A stretch of 21,922 bases of DNA, from IMG/VR virus record IMGVR_UViG_3300029286_003682, positions 1 through 21,922 of that record. One strand, given 5' to 3'. Made by a program: the position numbers and the translations under genes. The stretch is from a virus. Shown here piece by piece: positions 6,549 through 13,806 of this stretch (the first letter of the stretch is position 1; each line of letters starts with the position of its first letter). The notes under the pieces are model-generated. The model saw only the letters and a program-made list of their open reading frames with translations, was not told the DNA's origin and did no database searches.

Positions 6549-7160
6549 ATGAAAGAAGAAAAGAACAGCGCAGAAGTTGGGATCAAGTCGGTGAATTTAA
6601 CTTTAAGGGGACGCCCCGGATCCCGATTAGTAATTCATGCCTTTACTGACAAGGCTAAACAGGAAATTCGGGACAAGCAACAGAAGAAAGCAAAAAAAGC
6701 GAAAGAACAAAGAGATCCAAACGCCGAATTTATGGCGGCGCGGTATGTGGACGATCAAGGGCGCGAATGTGCGCCAGTTACGGCATTAAAAAAGGCGATT
6801 ATCACAGCGGCAACCGCATTTGACGACATTACAAAAGTCGGTCTGCGGCAAGCGGTGTTTGTGGATTCTATTACGGCTCCTGGTGCGGATTACATTCCGA
6901 TTGAAACCCTTGAAGGAAAACCGGCCGTGGGAGTGATGCGCGAAGATGCCGTTACCATCGGGATTAACACGCGCGGACTGACATACCGGCCCGAATATAA
7001 GGAGTGGCAGTTGCGGATCCGGATCGAATTCAATCCGCGGATCGTCAGCGAAGAACAATTATTGGCCCTGGTAGATCAAGCCGGTTGGGGTGTGGGAATT
7101 TGTGAAGGTCGGCCTGAAAGATCAAGTGCGTTAGGTTGGGGAAGATTCATGCGAGTTTGA
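6549..7160 (+). CDS. Conserved phage protein of the replication module
   Basis: Predicted 203-aa protein of a family I recall from many tailed phages, where it also sits next to recombination or replication genes. Typical features seen: an N-terminal VNLTLRGRPGSRLVIHAFTD strand region, a lysine-rich linker (residues 38-58), ARYVDDQGRECAPVTALKKA, IPIETLEGKPAVGVMREDAV, and a C-terminal RPERSSALGWGRF. AGGAGGAAAAGCGG precedes the ATG at 6549. The biochemical role is not known to me; single-strand DNA binding or annealing would fit the context but is speculation. It is immediately followed by the 5-nt GG array. Confidence 0.65.
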   Translation: MKEEKNSAEVGIKSVNLTLRGRPGSRLVIHAFTDKAKQEIRDKQQKKAKKAKEQRDPNAEFMAARYVDDQGRECAPVTALKKAIITAATAFDDITKVGLRQAVFVDSITAPGADYIPIETLEGKPAVGVMREDAVTIGINTRGLTYRPEYKEWQLRIRIEFNPRIVSEEQLLALVDQAGWGVGICEGRPERSSALGWGRFMRV

Positions 7161-7198
7161 TCCGGTTAAGTGCGGCGGCGATCGTCCGGATCCGGCCG

Positions 7199-7519
7199 GG
7201 CATGGCAGGCGCGTTCAGGATGGGCTTGTCGTGGTTGGGAAAAGTTGAGAGCGGCGTGGCAGGTAAGGTCGTGATTGGAACGGCGCGACCAGGCAAGACA
7301 TGGTTTGGCAGGCGTGGCGAGGTCTGGTTCGGTTTGGTAAGGAATGGGTTTGGCAGGCGGGGCATGAAATGGCAAGGCAAGATGCACTACGGAAAGCACG
7401 GCAGGTTTGGTTAAGCGAGTTATAACGAGGTCTGGCCGGGTCAGGCATGGCAGGTGAGGCGTGGCACGGTCTGATTCGGCAAGGTCGGGTTTGGACGCGG
7501 CCCGGCCGGCGAGGCATGG
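7199..7519 (+). repeat. GG pentanucleotide-periodic array
   Basis: Non-coding stretch of about 320 nt in which GG recurs every 5 nt (NNGGN units). From 7311 to 7376, GG starts at 12 of 14 consecutive 5-nt positions (7351 and 7366 fail). From 7453 to 7518 it does so at 11 of 14. Phase slips of 1 nt occur at about 7208, 7262, 7311 and 7453. The other three bases vary widely, so this is not a simple sequence repeat. Five-nt periodicity ignores codon phase, and frames through it encode only low-complexity G/R/W/A-rich peptides. The strand is strongly G-biased and could form two-tetrad G-quadruplexes. Confidence 0.8.
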
Positions 7520-7528
7520 AGTTTAGTA

Positions 7529-7756
7529 ATGAGAAAACCGGAAAACAGAGAGAAGTTCAAAAAGATCATTGCGACCATGACAGAATTCTACGGCAAACGC
7601 GACGCGAAAATGGTTGTGGAGGTTTTGGAAGAAGAGGCGGTCAAAGCGAAGGAGTTGGAGGCGCGGCGTGAACTGAAACGGATACGAACGAAGGCAGAGG
7701 AAGGAGAAAAAAATGGCACGGACAATATCGGAAGAAAAGAAAACATATCTGGCTAA
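7529..7756 (+). CDS. Small charged helical protein
   Basis: Predicted 75-aa protein, almost entirely helical and highly charged (MRKPENREKFKKIIATMTEF, KMVVEVLEEEAVKAKELEAR). It probably forms a coiled coil in residues 22-60. TGGAG lies 7 nt before the ATG, directly at the end of the GG array. The last 44 nt overlap the next gene. No family is recognised. Confidence 0.5.
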   Translation: MRKPENREKFKKIIATMTEFYGKRDAKMVVEVLEEEAVKAKELEARRELKRIRTKAEEGEKNGTDNIGRKENISG

Positions 7757-7904
7757 GGTTAATAATGAAGAGATTGCGGGGCAAATCTTCCAGATATTTC
7801 ACAATAAAGCGCTGGCATTGCCACCTTTACAAGTGCCGCCTTGTTTGACGGTAAAACAATTTTTGGAGATTGAGACGAATGGTGCGGAGAACAGAGAAAG
7901 ATGA
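7713..7904 (+). CDS. Small hypothetical protein
   Basis: Predicted 63-aa protein (MARTISEEKKTYLAKVNNEE...). GGAAGGAG lies 5-12 nt before the ATG, which supports this start despite a 44-nt overlap with the gene upstream. Its TGA overlaps the next ATG (ATGA at 7901). Mixed helix and a proline patch (LPPLQVPPC). No family is recognised. Confidence 0.5.
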   Translation: MARTISEEKKTYLAKVNNEEIAGQIFQIFHNKALALPPLQVPPCLTVKQFLEIETNGAENRER

Positions 7905-8281
7905 GGGAACGATTACCAGACACGCGGCAGAGCATAACGCACAAGGCGGTCATACGGTGGAACAAAAAACGGATAAAATTTGATATCACGGTGGGGGTTT
8001 ATCCGGATGGTCGGTCAGGGGAAGTGTTTTTGGAATTCGATCAATCGGGATCCATGCTGGATGGCTGGGCGGATTCCTGGTCAACAGCTTTCTCAATGCT
8101 TCTACAACATGGAGAAACGCTGGAGAACCTGGTGAACAAGTTTGGCCGGCGGAGATTTGATCCCCAGGGCATGACGGAGAATCCGGAGATCCCGTTCGCT
8201 TCAAGCGTGGTGGATTATGTGGTGCGGTGGATGGAAAAACAGTTTGGAAAAAAGGAGGTAGAAAGTGCCGACAAAAATTGA
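7901..8281 (+). CDS. Stand-alone TSCPD-domain protein
   Basis: Predicted 126-aa protein matching the TSCPD domain found at the C-terminus of B12-dependent (class II) ribonucleotide reductases. Visible hallmarks: KFDITVGVYPDGRSGEVFLE, then STAFSMLLQHGETLENLVNK, FGRRRFDPQGMTENPEIPFA, and SVVDYVVRWMEKQFG. In reductases this region helps present or bind substrate or effector. A free-standing copy in a phage could modulate the host reductase or another nucleotide enzyme. No reductase gene is in the window. The start overlaps the previous stop; the end overlaps the next gene, whose ribosome site (AAAGGAGGT) lies inside this frame. Confidence 0.7.
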   Translation: MRERLPDTRQSITHKAVIRWNKKRIKFDITVGVYPDGRSGEVFLEFDQSGSMLDGWADSWSTAFSMLLQHGETLENLVNKFGRRRFDPQGMTENPEIPFASSVVDYVVRWMEKQFGKKEVESADKN

Positions 8282-9158
8282 ATGGTGTGATGAGACGTGG
8301 AATTTTCTGACGGGTTGCTCTCCGCTCAGTGAAGGGTGCCAGCATTGCTACGCTAAACGGATGGCGAAGCGGCTGGCCGGGCGGTATGGGTATCCGAAGG
8401 ATGATCCGTTTCGGGTAACATTTCATCCGGATCGGATGGAAGAACCGTGGAAGTGGGCGAAGCCGCGGATTGTCTTTCCGTGTTCCATGTCCGATCTGTT
8501 TCACCATGACGTTGACGGGATTGATCTGGCCCAGGTGCGCCGGGATGCGTGGCACATCATGGAATCCTGCCCGCGGGATACATTCCTTGTGCTGACGAAG
8601 CGGGATACGATCATGCGTTCATTCTGCATGACCCGCGAACCGATGAAGCATATCTGGCTGGGAGTTACCGTTGAAAATCAGAAACACGACGATCGGATCA
8701 TAACCTTGCTGAATACACCGGCCGGAAAAAGGTTTGTGAGTATTGAGCCGATGCTGGGTCCGGTTGATCTTACGCGGATAAAAATCGAATGGCTGGCTAT
8801 TCCCCAGGGAGCCGTCCGGCCGATCGGGCGCGTGATCGAAGTCAACGCCTTGACCGGAAACACGATTGACCACATGGGAATTGAGCGGACCGGCGGCCCA
8901 AAATTGGACCTGGTGATCTGCGGTGGCGAGACGGGGCCCGGTGCGCGGGAATGTAACCTGGCTTGGCCGCGGTTATTGCGCGATCAATGCGTTAAGGCCG
9001 GCGTTCCATTCTTTTTCAAGAAGTGGGGTGATTGGAATGCACGACATTACGGCCGGCATTTTGCAAAACAGTTAATCGGATCATGTATAGACGGCCAGCA
9101 ATGGCGGCAATGGCCCGTGAGCGGCGTTGAATCCGCCGCGCCAAGGAGGTCAGCATGA
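8265..9158 (+). CDS. Gp37/Gp68-family (DUF5131) radical-SAM-like protein
   Basis: Predicted 297-aa protein of the phage Gp37/Gp68 family. It shows WNFLTGCSPLSEGCQHCYAK: cysteines C18, C25 and C28 in a C-x6-C-x2-C cluster expected to hold an iron-sulphur centre. Later motifs are DPFRVTFHPDRM, MSDLFH, DTFLVLTKRD, WLGVTVENQ, FVSIEPMLGP, and VICGGETGPGAREC before FKKWGDW. The family is widespread on mobile elements and is sometimes paired with a three-Cys-motif partner protein; substrate unknown. GTG is the start, supported by AAAGGAGGTAGAAA just upstream. It overlaps both neighbours slightly, so it belongs to the small-gene operon. DNA or nucleoside modification is a possible role, unproven. Confidence 0.85.
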   Translation: MPTKIEWCDETWNFLTGCSPLSEGCQHCYAKRMAKRLAGRYGYPKDDPFRVTFHPDRMEEPWKWAKPRIVFPCSMSDLFHHDVDGIDLAQVRRDAWHIMESCPRDTFLVLTKRDTIMRSFCMTREPMKHIWLGVTVENQKHDDRIITLLNTPAGKRFVSIEPMLGPVDLTRIKIEWLAIPQGAVRPIGRVIEVNALTGNTIDHMGIERTGGPKLDLVICGGETGPGARECNLAWPRLLRDQCVKAGVPFFFKKWGDWNARHYGRHFAKQLIGSCIDGQQWRQWPVSGVESAAPRRSA

Positions 9159-9352
9159 ACCGAAAACTGAAATCGCGTTGGGTTCAACGTCGCGCTCCAC
9201 GGGCTTGTTGGAACTGTAAATGGTTTGCGCCATTAGGCACAGCGGTAGTGAATGAGAGAATGCAAGGCATGTGTAGGAGGTATGCCCCTGATCCTCATAT
9301 GGGCTGGCCGAACATCGGAGGGCATCATGTTTGTGGAGATCACCAATACTAA
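9155..9352 (+). CDS. Small four-cysteine metal-binding protein
   Basis: Predicted 65-aa protein with cysteines at 18, 21, 40 and 60: CWNCKWF, GMCRRYAPDP, WPNIGGHHVCGDH. This layout (CxxCxF ... GxCRRxAP ... WP ... CG) is a recurrent small zinc- or iron-binding family in phages and bacteria whose function is not known. The start overlaps the preceding stop (ATGA) with CAAGGAGG upstream. It may serve as a partner of the iron-sulphur protein just upstream, but adjacency is the only hint. Confidence 0.65.
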   Translation: MNRKLKSRWVQRRAPRACWNCKWFAPLGTAVVNERMQGMCRRYAPDPHMGWPNIGGHHVCGDHQY

Positions 9353-9373
9353 GTTTATAGAAAGGAGGAAGTG

Positions 9374-9610
9374 ATGATTGAATTTGGAACACATATTAAA
9401 TTTGTGCCGGACATTCCGAAGCCCAAGACGAAGACCTGGCGTGTGTTGAATAAATACGACGAGGGACATTTGGGCTGGATAGGATGGTTTGCCCGGTGGC
9501 GCAAGTATTCATTCTTCCCGAATGCGAACACTGTTTATGAACAGGTCTGCCTTCGGGAGATCGCTGACTTCTGTGAACGCAAAACGCAAGAACACAAGAA
9601 AGGAGGATAA
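9374..9610 (+). CDS. Small hypothetical protein
   Basis: Predicted 78-aa protein, aromatic-rich in the middle (LGWIGWFARWRKYSFFPNAN). AAAGGAGG at 9361-9368 lies 5 nt before the chosen ATG; a GTG three bases earlier is possible but too close to the ribosome site. Residues 45-78 look helical with two cysteines. The stop TAA shares a base with the next ATG. No family is recognised. Confidence 0.5.
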   Translation: MIEFGTHIKFVPDIPKPKTKTWRVLNKYDEGHLGWIGWFARWRKYSFFPNANTVYEQVCLREIADFCERKTQEHKKGG

Positions 9611-9744
9611 TGAAAACATTGAAGGGCATCGGGTTTTTGTTGCTGATCGTGATCGTGGTATTCGGACTGACCTACCTTGATTACTGGATTTTTGCAACGA
9701 ATCATCCCGGCGCTCCGTGGTGGGGATGGTTTTTAGAAAAATAA
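9610..9744 (+). CDS. Small single-pass membrane protein
   Basis: Predicted 44-aa protein. Residues 5-24 form one clear membrane segment (KGIGFLLLIVIVVFGLTYLD), followed by an aromatic tail (YWIFATNHPGAPWWGWF). AGGAGG at 9601-9606 precedes the ATG, which overlaps the preceding stop by one base. Size and topology would fit a phage membrane or holin-like peptide, but the location between small early genes gives no support for a lysis role. The charge at the C-terminus is low. Confidence 0.55.
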   Translation: MKTLKGIGFLLLIVIVVFGLTYLDYWIFATNHPGAPWWGWFLEK

Positions 9745-9756
9745 CACAAGGAGGAA

Positions 9757-10110
9757 ATGATGAAGGCATTTTTGAGAATGATTGCGCGGAATTTTATCAC
9801 GCTAACGGTCGGCCTGGTATGGCGGCTTAATCGGGCGTGGAGTCGTCTATGGCATGTTGAGTCATGGATTGACCGGGAGATTGGCAAGGCGCTCAAACAA
9901 GAGCATGAGTTAGCCGCCGCTCAAAGGGGTGCAGACCAGCGCTTCCGGCATGACGTGTTTTTATTGATCGCCGCTATTCTGATGAAACACGGCGGAAGTC
10001 TGACGATCCGGAAGGGCGATATTATGCGGGTGCCCCCGAATTATTCCATTGAGCAAACTGAAGATAAGATATTCGGAGCAATTCGTCTGAATATCAGGTT
10101 TCGGCCGTAA
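9757..10110 (+). CDS. Hypothetical protein
   Basis: Predicted 117-aa protein. The N-terminus is basic and amphipathic to hydrophobic (MMKAFLRMIARNFITLTVGL) and could associate with the membrane. The middle is helical (residues 35-75) and the C-terminus carries IRKGDIMRVPPNYSIEQTED. AAGGAGG lies 4-5 nt before the ATG; a second ATG follows at 9760. It is co-directional with and 12 nt downstream of the small membrane protein, so both may act at the envelope. No family is recognised. Confidence 0.5.
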   Translation: MMKAFLRMIARNFITLTVGLVWRLNRAWSRLWHVESWIDREIGKALKQEHELAAAQRGADQRFRHDVFLLIAAILMKHGGSLTIRKGDIMRVPPNYSIEQTEDKIFGAIRLNIRFRP

Positions 10111-10120
10111 GAAAGGAAAC

Positions 10121-10447
10121 ATGAGAAATAAAACAAAAGCTGATCTTGAAAAGGATATTCGCCGCCTCCACGCGCAAATCTATTACTGGAAACGGAAAGA
10201 GAAGGATCATGCTCATTTACGGAAGATTGAACGCGGCATGAGAGAGTTGGCAAATAATATCAGGATTGTCGGCCGGGAACACAACATGGTCGGTTTTCCT
10301 TTTTGCTTTGACATTAAAGGCGGCCCGTTATGGTTTCATTATAATTGCCGTTGCGCGGCCGAGGCGGACATTATCAAACGTCGGATAAGGGATGAATGGT
10401 GCGGAATATATCGCCGTATTTTATCTTTTAATAGGGAGATTTTGTAA
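10121..10447 (+). CDS. Hypothetical basic helical protein
   Basis: Predicted 108-aa protein, with a coiled-coil-prone first half (MRNKTKADLEKDIRRLHAQI to about residue 50) and a cysteine-containing second half (FPFCFDIKGG, NCRCAAEAD, EWCGIYRR). GAAAGGAAAC precedes the ATG. It is flanked by 10-nt and 2-nt gaps, so it is in the same operon. No family is recognised. Confidence 0.5.
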   Translation: MRNKTKADLEKDIRRLHAQIYYWKRKEKDHAHLRKIERGMRELANNIRIVGREHNMVGFPFCFDIKGGPLWFHYNCRCAAEADIIKRRIRDEWCGIYRRILSFNREIL

Positions 10448-10449
10448 CG

Positions 10450-10653
10450 ATGAAGAAAAGAAAAGTTCGGGGCACTATTATTAACCGCCAAGAATTGCGG
10501 GTAATAAAACATTTGGAACAAAAAAGACGGATGAGAATTATATCCGACGAGGAAAACATACTACTACATGCTGTATTCAGATTATCTTTAATGATTTTAA
10601 GGAGTGAAATGTTAATGGGTAGATTTATCCGTGAATGGAGGAAATCAGGATGA
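10450..10653 (+). CDS. Small basic hypothetical protein
   Basis: Predicted 67-aa lysine- and arginine-rich protein (MKKRKVRGTIINRQELRVIK...), with a hydrophobic helix around residues 38-55. It starts 2 nt after the preceding stop, and its TGA overlaps the terminase ATG (ATGA at 10650). Being directly upstream of the large terminase it could be a packaging accessory, but it is too short for a normal small subunit and shows no recognisable HTH. Function unknown. Confidence 0.45.
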   Translation: MKKRKVRGTIINRQELRVIKHLEQKRRMRIISDEENILLHAVFRLSLMILRSEMLMGRFIREWRKSG

Positions 10654-12827
10654 ACGGAATTGAAGGACATGCGCGGATACCGCCGCCTGGATGGGAGGAC
10701 ATTCGGGCAGAGGCGGCCATATCGGGGACGACGCCAGAAGTAGCCGCTGACAAACTTCTCCGGATGCGGGCGAAGGAACTTGACGCGGAGCTGGCGGATC
10801 CGCTCCATAATGGCTATGAGTCGCCGATCTGGCATGTCTGCGACGCGCTCCTGGGATTTTCGTGGTGTTATGACCAGTTATTTTTGCGGGAGTTAAGACG
10901 GCGGGATGGCTGGACGAATCTGCCCGATCGCGTAAATCGTCCGGATCGAGAGTTATGGGATGAGTTTTGTGAGCGGATGCGGAAACACCTGGGCTATGAG
11001 CGGCCTGTGAAGGCGTTGCTGATCCTGGGCGGACACCGATCGTCAAAGTCTGAATATCCGGCAAAACGGAGCATGATGATGGTGAAAGAGAAACCGCATT
11101 CGCAGATTTGCGCCTTTCACATGAGCGATCCCCGGAGTGTTACCGATCAACAACCGCTCTTCTGGAAATATATGCCGTTGGAGTGGCAGATTCAGATTGC
11201 GAGTCTGATGGCATACATTAAATACAAGAAGAAGACCGGATTTTCAGAGAACAGTTTTATCACGCCAAACGGCGCTATGGTTTATTTTCTGAATTACCAG
11301 CAGAACAAGGACGTGGCCTTTGAAGGCAAGGAAATGGACCTGGCTTGTCCGGATGAATTGATCCCGGTGGATTGGGTGGAGGATATACTTTTACGGTTGA
11401 CAACGCGAGCCGGCAAAGCGATTCCGACCTTTACACCGAAAAATGGTTATACGCCGACAGTAGGATTATTTCTTAAAAGCGCGACGATTATGAGGACGAT
11501 TACGGCGTATTTGTGTCCGCGGGACAACAAGGAAACGGATGAGGCGCGGGCGCTGAGTTTGACACCGGAACAGTATGCGGAATTATGGACAGCGGTGGAT
11601 AAGAAGCGGCCGGCAATGGCTCCGCAATGCGAACCTGAAGACGTGTTGAAATGGTTGGAAGAAGGCACAGAGGCACAAAGGCAGAAGGCACAAAGTAAAG
11701 AGACAAGGGTATTTGACCAAGTGCCGCGTGTAATGAAATGCGTGGATCCACGTAAAGCAGTTGTCTTTTTCAACCCGAGTGATAATCCCTACGGCAACCC
11801 GAAAGAAGTCATTGCGGACTTGCGGAAGAAGGCAAGATGGTATGTCCGCGAACGGTTTTACGGCATGGCAGAGAAGGCCATGAGCGTATTGATCCCGAAG
11901 TTTAACAAAAAAATCCATGTTCTACCGGCCAGCCGGATCCCGGAGGGCGGGACAAACTACTTTTTCTTAGACCCAGCGAAAGATAGGAACAGTTTTATGA
12001 GCTGGTTCAAGCGGAAGGGGCAGGACGTGTATCTCTACCGGGAATGGCCGGGCCGCTACCATATTCCGGGCGTGGGAATTCCGGGCCCTTGGGCGATCCC
12101 CAGTGGCCGTAAGGATGGATTGAACGATGGGGATCCGGGGGAAGGACAGAAACCGTCATTTGGTTTTGGAAATGCCCGATACAAGTTTGAGATGGCCAGG
12201 TTAGAACGTTGGGTGGATTGGAAGAAATGGAAGGAAGAAAGAACTCTTAAATTGAATGGCAAAGATCAAAGTGATGCGTATCCAAAGGATGAAGACCTGG
12301 AAGAATGGGATGAACGGAACGGCGCCGAGGAACTTATCACGTCGCGGTTTATTGATAGCCGAGCGGCCAGCTCACCACAGATTGAGAACGACCGTCCGGT
12401 GTCGTTGAAAACAAAATTTGATGAGATAAATGTCTTTTTCTTTTTAACACCTGGCGAGGACATTGACACCGGAGTAGGCGAGATCAATTCGGCGCTGGAT
12501 TATGAGTTTGACCCGTCTTCGCCAGAAGGCTCCGCCGCGGCAGGTGAGTTAAGATTCATCAATCCGCCACATTTCTTTGTCTGTGAGGATTGTGAAAATT
12601 CAATTTATTCGCTGGAGAACTGGATGAATTCCACGGATGGGCAACACGGGGCATGTAAGGATCCGATTGATTTGATCCGATATTTCTTCATGGCGGAATG
12701 CGAGGACGTGGGGCCGAACGATTATCAAGCCCGCGGCGGAGTATCCTACGGGCGAGAACAGGCCAGCGTCAACGGACAGAACAGAGTGTATCGCGGTCCG
12801 CGGAGATTACCGAGAGGGGGTGAATGA
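10650..12827 (+). CDS. Large terminase subunit
   Basis: Predicted 725-aa packaging ATPase-nuclease. Residues 121-134 contain the Walker A-like motif (LILGGHRSSKSEY, GGHRSSKS at 127-134). A Walker B-like CPDEL has D235 and E236. The RNase H-like nuclease part begins at NYFFLDPAKDRNSF with the first catalytic Asp at about 441, and continues through SRFIDSRAASS to an acidic C-terminal region. It is longer than typical 450-600-aa terminases, with an N-terminal extension and an extra C-terminal stretch containing a CEDCENSI cysteine pair. The start at 10650 is preferred (GGAGG 9 nt upstream, ATGA overlap) over the ATG at 10635, which lies in the ribosome site. The motor docks on the portal and cuts concatemers. 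Confidence 0.85.
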   Translation: MNGIEGHARIPPPGWEDIRAEAAISGTTPEVAADKLLRMRAKELDAELADPLHNGYESPIWHVCDALLGFSWCYDQLFLRELRRRDGWTNLPDRVNRPDRELWDEFCERMRKHLGYERPVKALLILGGHRSSKSEYPAKRSMMMVKEKPHSQICAFHMSDPRSVTDQQPLFWKYMPLEWQIQIASLMAYIKYKKKTGFSENSFITPNGAMVYFLNYQQNKDVAFEGKEMDLACPDELIPVDWVEDILLRLTTRAGKAIPTFTPKNGYTPTVGLFLKSATIMRTITAYLCPRDNKETDEARALSLTPEQYAELWTAVDKKRPAMAPQCEPEDVLKWLEEGTEAQRQKAQSKETRVFDQVPRVMKCVDPRKAVVFFNPSDNPYGNPKEVIADLRKKARWYVRERFYGMAEKAMSVLIPKFNKKIHVLPASRIPEGGTNYFFLDPAKDRNSFMSWFKRKGQDVYLYREWPGRYHIPGVGIPGPWAIPSGRKDGLNDGDPGEGQKPSFGFGNARYKFEMARLERWVDWKKWKEERTLKLNGKDQSDAYPKDEDLEEWDERNGAEELITSRFIDSRAASSPQIENDRPVSLKTKFDEINVFFFLTPGEDIDTGVGEINSALDYEFDPSSPEGSAAAGELRFINPPHFFVCEDCENSIYSLENWMNSTDGQHGACKDPIDLIRYFFMAECEDVGPNDYQARGGVSYGREQASVNGQNRVYRGPRRLPRGGE

Positions 12828-13111
12828 TGAACGAACCGGAAACGACATTTATTCGTCCGAAGGCAATTTTTGAATGGCTGGGGATCACGCGAGATGATCT
12901 CAATAAGGTTGTGTCGGCGGGGTTGATCCATCCGGTGATATTACCTAGGGGAACATACAAAAAATATCTAACGAAAGAGATCAAGAGAGTATTCACACCC
13001 TCCGTCGCTCCCACCGTCGCTCAAAGAGTTATGGTGGGCAGACAAGGAACTATGGAGGGTAAAAAAGGAGTCAAATATGAAACTGTGTCCAAATCAAGAA
13101 AGAATAACTGA
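12827..13111 (+). CDS. Small HTH-like protein with a palindrome-derived tail
   Basis: Predicted 94-aa protein. Residues 1-56 (IRPKAIFEWLGITRDDLNKV, HPVILPRGTYKKYLTKEIKR) look like an excisionase/MerR-type HTH that would normally end near KRVF. The remaining residues, TPSVAPTVAQRVMVGRQGTM and onward, are encoded by a nested palindromic element at 12997-13060, so the C-terminus seems to have been replaced or extended by that insertion. The ATG at 12827 overlaps the terminase stop; an ATG three bases earlier is possible. The last 35 nt overlap the next gene. It could be a DNA-binding packaging accessory, by position. Confidence 0.5.
   Translation: MNEPETTFIRPKAIFEWLGITRDDLNKVVSAGLIHPVILPRGTYKKYLTKEIKRVFTPSVAPTVAQRVMVGRQGTMEGKKGVKYETVSKSRKNN
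12997..13060. repeat. Nested palindromic repeat (two copies)
   Basis: Outer stem ACCCTCC (12997-13003) pairs with GGAGGGT (13054-13060). Inner stem CCCACC (13010-13015) pairs with GGTGGG (13033-13038). Each left arm is followed by GTCGCT and each right arm preceded by TTAT or CTAT. The layout reads as one copy inserted into the loop of another. It lies inside a coding frame. Confidence 0.75.
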
Positions 13112-13550
13112 TCTTTCCCTGGAGGATATTAAGAAAATGGATCCAATGGGGCCGATAGAAAATCCTAATCAAAAGGAGTCAGATATGAAGAAACTGTGGA
13201 ATTGGCTACGGAAAAGAAGAATCACGACCGTCGTCGCATCGGATGCTATGCCGGTCAGGTTGGTCTACATTCAGAAGACGCCGGTGATCGGTCCGGAAAA
13301 ATTACTGGAGATTTTTGCGGTGGATCCAGAAACACCGTGGCTTCTGGCGGTGTTATCAGTCCTGGCCGGCCGGGAAGAAATACAAAAGGAACAATCGGCG
13401 ATATGCGAATTGCCGGATTCACAACGCGCTTTTTATTCCGGTGGAGTCCGGGAGATGGCGGACGCGCAAGAGCAGATCATTGACCTGGTGAAGAAGGGTA
13501 ACGAATTGATGAAGGGAAGAAAACCGGCCCAAGGAACGAAAACAAAATAA
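13077..13550 (+). CDS. Hypothetical protein with two candidate starts
   Basis: Up to 157 aa from ATG 13077, or 121 aa from ATG 13185. Both starts are preceded by the same block, AAAGGAGTCARATATGAA, with ideal 6-nt spacing, apparently a duplication 108 bp apart in the same frame. The conserved-looking part begins at the second start: MKKLWNWLRKRRITTVV, then GPEKLLEIFAVDPETPWLLA, QRAFYSGGVREMADAQEQII and a lysine-rich tail. The residues before it (ITDLSLEDIKKMDPMGPIEN) are polar. No family is recognised; position between terminase and scaffold suggests a packaging or head accessory role. Confidence 0.55.
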   Translation: MKLCPNQERITDLSLEDIKKMDPMGPIENPNQKESDMKKLWNWLRKRRITTVVASDAMPVRLVYIQKTPVIGPEKLLEIFAVDPETPWLLAVLSVLAGREEIQKEQSAICELPDSQRAFYSGGVREMADAQEQIIDLVKKGNELMKGRKPAQGTKTK

Positions 13551-13571
13551 CATTGAAAGGAGGTGAGAAAA

Positions 13572-13736
13572 ATGAAGGAAAGCGAATATCAAATCAAGAC
13601 AGCTGAGATCGAAGTGCAGGAAGCTTCTCTCAACCAACAGGAAGAATCCATTGCATTGCAACGGTTGACCCTGATTGCGAGACGGGAATTACTGGACGAA
13701 ACGCACAATGCACCGCAACAAGTGCCGGAGAAATAG
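13572..13736 (+). CDS. Small coiled-coil-like protein
   Basis: Predicted 54-aa, helical, Glu/Gln-rich protein (MKESEYQIKTAEIEVQEASL, NQQEESIALQRLTLIARREL). It has an excellent ribosome site (GAAAGGAGGTGAG, 13557-13566). It ends in TAG, followed one codon later by TGA, so leak-through would add two residues only. It probably closes the packaging operon before the terminator at 13807. No family is recognised. Confidence 0.55.
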   Translation: MKESEYQIKTAEIEVQEASLNQQEESIALQRLTLIARRELLDETHNAPQQVPEK

Positions 13737-13740
13737 GACT

Positions 13741-13786
13741 GATCCTCCGATGTCGAAACGACTATGGAGGACAAGTCGGAGGGATC
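13741..13786. repeat. Palindromic repeat, third copy
   Basis: CCTCCGA (13744-13750) pairs with TCGGAGG (13776-13782), flanked by GATC on both sides (13741 and 13783). Inside are GTCG/CGAC (13752-13755, 13759-13762) and CTATGGAGGACAAG, the signature of this repeat family. CCTCC can alternatively pair with the internal GGAGG at 13766-13770, so two folds compete. Confidence 0.65.
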
Positions 13787-13806
13787 TGACTGATCGAGAA
13801 AAGAGA

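Noticed and set aside
7136-7517. Open frames on both strands across the GG array (G/R/W/A-rich on plus, P/A/R/T-rich on minus)
   Set aside because: They are low-complexity products of the 5-nt GG periodicity, lack ribosome sites, and the repeat ignores codon phase.
9610-9744. Holin assignment for the 44-aa membrane protein
   Set aside because: One membrane segment fits, but no endolysin is adjacent and the gene lies among early small genes.
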